From: Sphingopyxis yananensis
GTDB lineage: Bacteria > Pseudomonadota > Alphaproteobacteria > Sphingomonadales > Sphingomonadaceae
Direction: 5' to 3'
Assembly: GCF_020687785.1 (NCBI RefSeq)
Contig: NZ_JAJEWI010000005.1
Location: forward strand, 620,001 to 684,000
DNA length: 64,000 bases
Shown: piece by piece, positions 60,317 through 64,000 of the stretch
Layout: each line of letters begins with the position of its first letter
How positions within the stretch are numbered: the stretch's first letter is position 1
Position numbers and translations under genes: made by a program
Notes under the pieces: model-generated
What the model was told of the DNA's origin: nothing
The model's database searches: none
Seen by the model: the letters and a program-made list of their open reading frames with translations, nothing else

Positions 60317-60987
60317 GCGGCGTCTTTGAGCAAATATCCAACACCGCGCACGGTATGAAGCTGGCCCAGCGCGCCGCCATCGTCCAATTTTCGGCGTAGG
60401 CGCGATACGGTGGCCTCTATGGCATTGGGGGTGACGGCATCGTCGAAGCTGTAGAGTGTGCCTTCGATGAGTTCGCGCCGGACGACTTGTCCCGCGTGGC
60501 GCATGAACAATTCTAGCATGTCAGCTTCACGGCGTGTGAGCGTCAGTGGATGTTGGTCGATGGTCGCGGTGCGTTGTTGCATGTCATAGGCGATCGAACC
60601 AACGCGCATGACGTTGCTGGCGCGCGGGCCGGGGCGGCGCAGCAAAGCACGTAGACGGGCGGCCAGTTCGTCGAGGGCAAAGGGTTTGACCAGATAATCG
60701 TCGGCCCCAGCATCTAGCCCCATGATGCGGTCCTCCAGCGCGGCGCGCGCGGTGAGGATGAGGGCGGGCGGTTCGCTGCTCCCTTTGCGGCTGCGTAGCC
60801 AGTCGAGTCCATTGCCGTCGGGCAGGCCGAGATCGAGGATAAGCGCGTCAAAATATCCTGCATCCAGCGCGGCATCGGCGGACGCTAAATCATGGACCAT
60901 ATCGCAGCGATGGCCGTGCTGGGCTAGGCCGTCAGCGATCATGTGGGCCAATCGCAGATTGTCTTCGATGATGAGCAGGCGCGCCAT
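60313..60987 (-). CDS. OmpR-family response regulator
   Basis: 224 residues. The receiver has the phospho-acceptor Asp52 (LILDLGLPD), the acidic pair at the start (IIEDN) and Lys101 in LVKPF. The winged-helix DNA-binding domain spans about 130-222 (LTLTRREADMLELFM, then VTPNAIEATVSRLRRKL). It is the first gene of the six-gene run RR, HK, adaptor, pump, DUF3240, channel, and should activate that operon, as CusR and CzcR do. Its promoter must lie just upstream of 60987. Confidence 0.95.
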   Translation of the reverse strand: MARLLIIEDNLRLAHMIADGLAQHGHRCDMVHDLASADAALDAGYFDALILDLGLPDGNGLDWLRSRKGSSEPPALILTARAALEDRIMGLDAGADDYLVKPFALDELAARLRALLRRPGPRASNVMRVGSIAYDMQQRTATIDQHPLTLTRREADMLELFMRHAGQVVRRELIEGTLYSFDDAVTPNAIEATVSRLRRKLDDGGALGQLHTVRGVGYLLKDAA

Positions 60988-61316
60988 ATTCGTCCGATGC
61001 CAGAATATTTGTTGTGCGCATCAGATGCTGGGGAGCGCATAATGTCGCACGCAAGAATAGGAAGGTTCAGCAGAATATAGCCAGAATGTAAATTGGGCAT
61101 CGTGTGCGGGGGAGGGACGCATGTGTGAGCGAAGACCGAACTGTGTTGGCCAAGCTGGCAATGGCGACCCGCTGGAGGTTGCGGGCGCCATTGCCGTCAC
61201 ACTGATGTTACCAGTGCGGTACAGGCGGTGCTGCGCTGTGTTGGCGGCAGTATGAGCGCCGACATAAGATAAGCACTGACACTAAGCGCCGACGCTCAAG
61301 CCAATGCGATTGCCAT
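60988..61316. other. 329-bp promoter region before the response regulator
   Basis: No gene is supported. It contains a hairpin (AATGGCG(A)CCCGC at 61160-61172 with GCGGGCGCCATT at 61181-61192) lacking a U-run, and AGCGCCGAC twice near 61255 and 61285. The response regulator promoter is expected near 61000-61080, which includes AT-rich stretches. Confidence 0.5.
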
Positions 61317-63551
61317 TCAAGGCGGCGATGGCTTATGCGACGCAGTGAAACTGGCGATCTGTTCGAATATTTCCCGCTGCGTGGGTTGTAGGACCTTGAG
61401 GTCTTTCAACTTTGTTATTCGGTCTTCGCTGAGATGGAGCCAGTCGCGCAAGACGTCTTCGCTATGTTCACCCATCAATGGTGCGGGGCGGACATCTGGC
61501 GGATTGGTGCCGCTATGTTGGGCGGTGGCGCGTTCTGAATATATCGGACCGATCAGGTGTGGATGGTGATCGACACGGTAGCAGCCGCGTGCGCGGGCGT
61601 AAGTGAAATTGGGTAAATCGCAGACCCGCAGCATCGGTGCGGCGGCTATGCCAGCGGCCTGAAGCTGTGTTGCCGCGTCCATGGCGCTGTGCTGGGCGAC
61701 CCAGTCTGTCAGCGACTGGCCCGCCAATAAATTGGTGAGCGCAGGATCAGAAGGATGTGCGGTGACGACGCACCAGTCATCGTCGCCGGCGGCGGGTAAG
61801 ACCCGCGAAGCGGTGCTTGGATAGATATTGGGATCAATCACCATCGGAGCAAATTGCGCCAGCATCACTTCGGCCTGTGAAACGCTGGCGGTGCCACCAT
61901 GACGGGTTCGCAAACGGCGAATAAGGAGCGCCGTCACGCCCAATGCGCTGATACGGCCCGCCACATGATCGGGATAAACGGTGACAGCGTCGCTGAAGCT
62001 GTCGGCTGCATCGGGGTAGCGCCACATCATGGTCAGACCGGTGGCTGCGCGAACCAAGGGGCCATAGCCAAGGCGTTTTGCCCATGGTCCTGTCGGACCA
62101 AAAGCGGAACTGTCTGCCATGATCAGGGTGGGGTTGATGGCCAAGAGCGTGTCGGGTCCCAAGCCTAGACTGTCCATCGTGCCCGGTTTGAAGTTGGACA
62201 GAAGAATATCGGCGTGCCGCACGAGATCGAGAAAGAGCGCGCGACCTTCTTCGTGGCGTAGGTCGAGGCCAAGGCTGCGCTTGTTCCGATGACCCGCGGC
62301 AAAGCTTTCTGACAAGCCATAGGGCAGATAAGATTGGCGTGATCCGTCCGGAAAGGCTGTGCTTTCGATTTTGATGACGTCGGCGCCGCCATCCGAGAAC
62401 ATGCGTCCTGCTTCTGCTCCGACGACGATGACGCCAAGGTCCAGAACCTTTAGCCCGTCAAAGGGCCGTTCAACCTGTTCATCACCCAAGGACTGGGGAT
62501 GGGGGGACGGGAGCGCTGCGGCAGCAGCGTTTACGGGGCCCATTCTGGCACCGTCGATAGTTAGGACGCCGTTTGGCACAATGACCTGATCGCCGCTTGG
62601 CGTGGTGAGGGTGGTGAGGGCTTGGCGCTGGGCGATTTGGTCGCTGGCTGCAAATTCCGAAAAACTGAGCATGGCCGAAATTGGAACACCGTGCGCCTGA
62701 CCTTGGGTTTCGAGATCGGCACGTCGGCGCGACGCGAAAAAGGTTGCGAGCGAAGATTGCAATTCGGTGGATTGCTGACGGGTGCTGATTTTGGCAAATT
62801 CCGGTGCCGCAAAAGCGGCGGGTTCACCCATCCAGCGAAACATGCCTTGCCATTGACGGGGCGCAAGCAGGCAGATGCGAACCGCACCATCGGCGCAGTC
62901 GAATATGGGATATTGTGTGCCAATCGCTGGGCGATCACGCGATAAAAGATGAGCTGGGCGACCCATGGTGGCGCTGCCGTTAATGCCATAGCCGGGGTCG
63001 AGTGCCTGCATCGCACCGTCTAGCGCGGAATAGTCGATATGTTCGCCAGTTCCGCAGCGCAGGGCTTTGAAATGGGCGGCCAGCATCACATAAGCGGCTT
63101 GGGATGCTGCACATTGCCACGCGAGTTGGCCGGGGGGGAGCAATGGCGCGCGGCCCCGAATGCCGGAGCGAGACAGGCCGCCGGACAAGGCGTGGAGCAC
63201 GGCATCGCTGGCTTTCCATTCGCTAAGGCTGTTATTTTGGCCAAAAGGGCTGATTTCCATCAAAATTAGGGATGGCTTGGCATGGGCCATTAACGCCATA
63301 TCCAGAGAGGATGGCGGTGCGACGATGATATCTGCTTGCCTGATATGGTCCAGATCAAGTGGCGTCGATACAAAGATTTTTCCAGCATTGGCTGCGATGT
63401 CGTCGGCGGCGGTTGAGGGTGGGCGGAAGCGCGCTACATGGGCGCCCAGTTCCGCCAGATAGCGCGTGGCAGACGCTAATGGGCCGTCGATCAGGTCGAT
63501 GACATATAGGCCGCTTAATGGGCGGTCTGTGAAGCTGTGGGGCGTCGTCAT
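61317..63551 (-). CDS. Fused tandem CaiB/BaiF CoA-transferase
   Basis: 744 residues, about twice the family length. The first half (about 10-365) opens LSGLYVIDLIDGPLASATRYLAELGAHVARF and is divergent. The second half (about 375-735) opens FDGLKVLDLGVIVVGAEAGRMFSDGGADV and keeps the NKRSLGLDL and YPDHVAG segments, whose Asp is a good catalytic candidate. I see no equivalent Asp in the first half, so only the second may be active. Class III enzymes work as interlocked dimers, which this fusion would supply in one chain. The start at 63551 overlaps the GFA gene stop (ATGA). Confidence 0.88.
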   Translation of the reverse strand: MTTPHSFTDRPLSGLYVIDLIDGPLASATRYLAELGAHVARFRPPSTAADDIAANAGKIFVSTPLDLDHIRQADIIVAPPSSLDMALMAHAKPSLILMEISPFGQNNSLSEWKASDAVLHALSGGLSRSGIRGRAPLLPPGQLAWQCAASQAAYVMLAAHFKALRCGTGEHIDYSALDGAMQALDPGYGINGSATMGRPAHLLSRDRPAIGTQYPIFDCADGAVRICLLAPRQWQGMFRWMGEPAAFAAPEFAKISTRQQSTELQSSLATFFASRRRADLETQGQAHGVPISAMLSFSEFAASDQIAQRQALTTLTTPSGDQVIVPNGVLTIDGARMGPVNAAAAALPSPHPQSLGDEQVERPFDGLKVLDLGVIVVGAEAGRMFSDGGADVIKIESTAFPDGSRQSYLPYGLSESFAAGHRNKRSLGLDLRHEEGRALFLDLVRHADILLSNFKPGTMDSLGLGPDTLLAINPTLIMADSSAFGPTGPWAKRLGYGPLVRAATGLTMMWRYPDAADSFSDAVTVYPDHVAGRISALGVTALLIRRLRTRHGGTASVSQAEVMLAQFAPMVIDPNIYPSTASRVLPAAGDDDWCVVTAHPSDPALTNLLAGQSLTDWVAQHSAMDAATQLQAAGIAAAPMLRVCDLPNFTYARARGCYRVDHHPHLIGPIYSERATAQHSGTNPPDVRPAPLMGEHSEDVLRDWLHLSEDRITKLKDLKVLQPTQREIFEQIASFTASHKPSPP

Positions 63552-63958
63552 TGGGGATTGCGTGCAAATTGAGGAAGGTCCGCAGGAATATTCACCCATG
63601 GCAATGCGGTGGATGTCCAGACATGAATGGCGGGCGTCAAGCGGGCCGGATCATCAGCCGTTCCCGCTTTGATAATCGCTATTTGCGGAGACGCACTGGA
63701 CAGCGAACAAATGGGCGATCCGCATTGGGCGCAGAATTGGCGGTCGACGGGCTGGCCGCTGTCGGTGTCATGGTCGGTGTAGGTTGTGAGGGTCCCGCTG
63801 ATATGCATGGCGGCCGCAGGAATGATGACGTTGACGGAGAATGCGCTGCCGGATTGGCGCCGGCAGTTGCTGCAATGGCAAATGGCCACCGTCATTGGAT
63901 TGCGGTTTATTTGATAGCGCACCGCGCCGCAATTGCACCCGCCTTTGATCTCGTTCAT
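63548..63958 (-). CDS. GFA family zinc-binding protein
   Basis: 136 residues of the GFA (glutathione-dependent formaldehyde-activating) fold. Cysteines in GGCNCGAVRY, ICHCSNCRR and CAQCGSP form the usual two zinc sites. True GFA activity on formaldehyde is doubtful for most members. GGAGAG lies four bases before the ATG at 63958, so this start is preferred to 63970. Its stop overlaps the start of the fused CoA-transferase, so they are coupled, with no evident biochemical link. Confidence 0.88.
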   Translation of the reverse strand: MNEIKGGCNCGAVRYQINRNPMTVAICHCSNCRRQSGSAFSVNVIIPAAAMHISGTLTTYTDHDTDSGQPVDRQFCAQCGSPICSLSSASPQIAIIKAGTADDPARLTPAIHVWTSTALPWVNIPADLPQFARNPQ

Positions 63959-64000
63959 CACTCTCTCCATTTATCTTTGCTGTTGCGCTTTTAACTAATG

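Noticed and set aside
61160-61192. Hairpin taken first as a terminator for the fused CoA-transferase
   Set aside because: No U-run on either side and a bulged stem; reported only as structure in the promoter region.
1-64000. CRISPR array, tRNA, rRNA, transposase or integrase
   Set aside because: I looked for repeated 24-40 base units, cloverleaf-like intergenic segments and transposase motifs while reading both strands and saw none. The Cas2-like gene has no array or cas neighbours.

Overview
The window looks like chromosomal DNA of a sphingomonad-type alphaproteobacterium, perhaps near Sphingopyxis or Sphingorhabdus. The evidence is a SciP/DUF1153 cell-cycle regulator behind a perfect CtrA box, sphingomonad-like class Ia NrdA and NrdB, many acyl-CoA catabolic genes, and moderately high G+C. 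I found no tRNA, rRNA, insertion sequence, prophage or CRISPR array. Gene starts were adjusted by hand using Shine-Dalgarno sites, signal peptides and family alignments recalled from memory.

Layout. 1-4465: a translationally coupled acyl-CoA catabolic operon (SDR, CoA-transferase, thiolase, truncated acyl-CoA dehydrogenase) facing an IclR regulator across an 18-bp palindrome. 4615-12305: housekeeping genes (TlpA-like thioredoxin, argH, LptM-like lipoprotein, lysA, siroheme-type dehydrogenase, lepA). 12377-17538: GNAT, a small lipoprotein, sciP, mnmA, a membrane protein, a FrnE-type DsbA and small proteins. In this stretch the top strand changes from C-rich to G-rich, as expected at a replication origin. 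18071-20194: LysR plus a TDT exporter. 20212-26857: nrdB, nrdA, a 20-codon mini-gene and a CHASE2-EAL phosphodiesterase. 27067-34403: acyl-CoA dehydrogenase, threonylcarbamoyl-AMP synthase, EamA exporter, an orphan Cas2-like protein, SDR, acyl-CoA carboxyltransferase and VOC protein. 34657-38442: YegD-type Hsp70, a zincin and a CDF transporter. 38542-44073: a complete archaic (Csu-type) chaperone-usher pilus operon. 44359-49072: hydratase, EamA with Lrp, DUF423, and a 7TM diguanylate cyclase. 49090-53255: btuB-btuC-btuD under a cobalamin riboswitch. 53362-60987: a six-gene heavy-metal RND efflux operon headed by its own two-component system. 61317-63958: a GFA-family protein coupled to a fused tandem CaiB/BaiF CoA-transferase.

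How the genes work together. Three modules are self-contained: the acyl-CoA operon under a predicted IclR operator, the Csu pilus, and metal efflux with its sensor. The B12 uptake operon is under riboswitch control but lacks a local btuF. c-di-GMP enzymes (CHASE2-EAL, 7TM-GGDEF) occur in the same window as the pilus, suggesting but not proving a link to surface attachment. Cell-cycle signals recur: a CtrA box at sciP, a CtrA-like site at the mini-gene, and a DnaA box and candidate NrdR boxes before nrdA.
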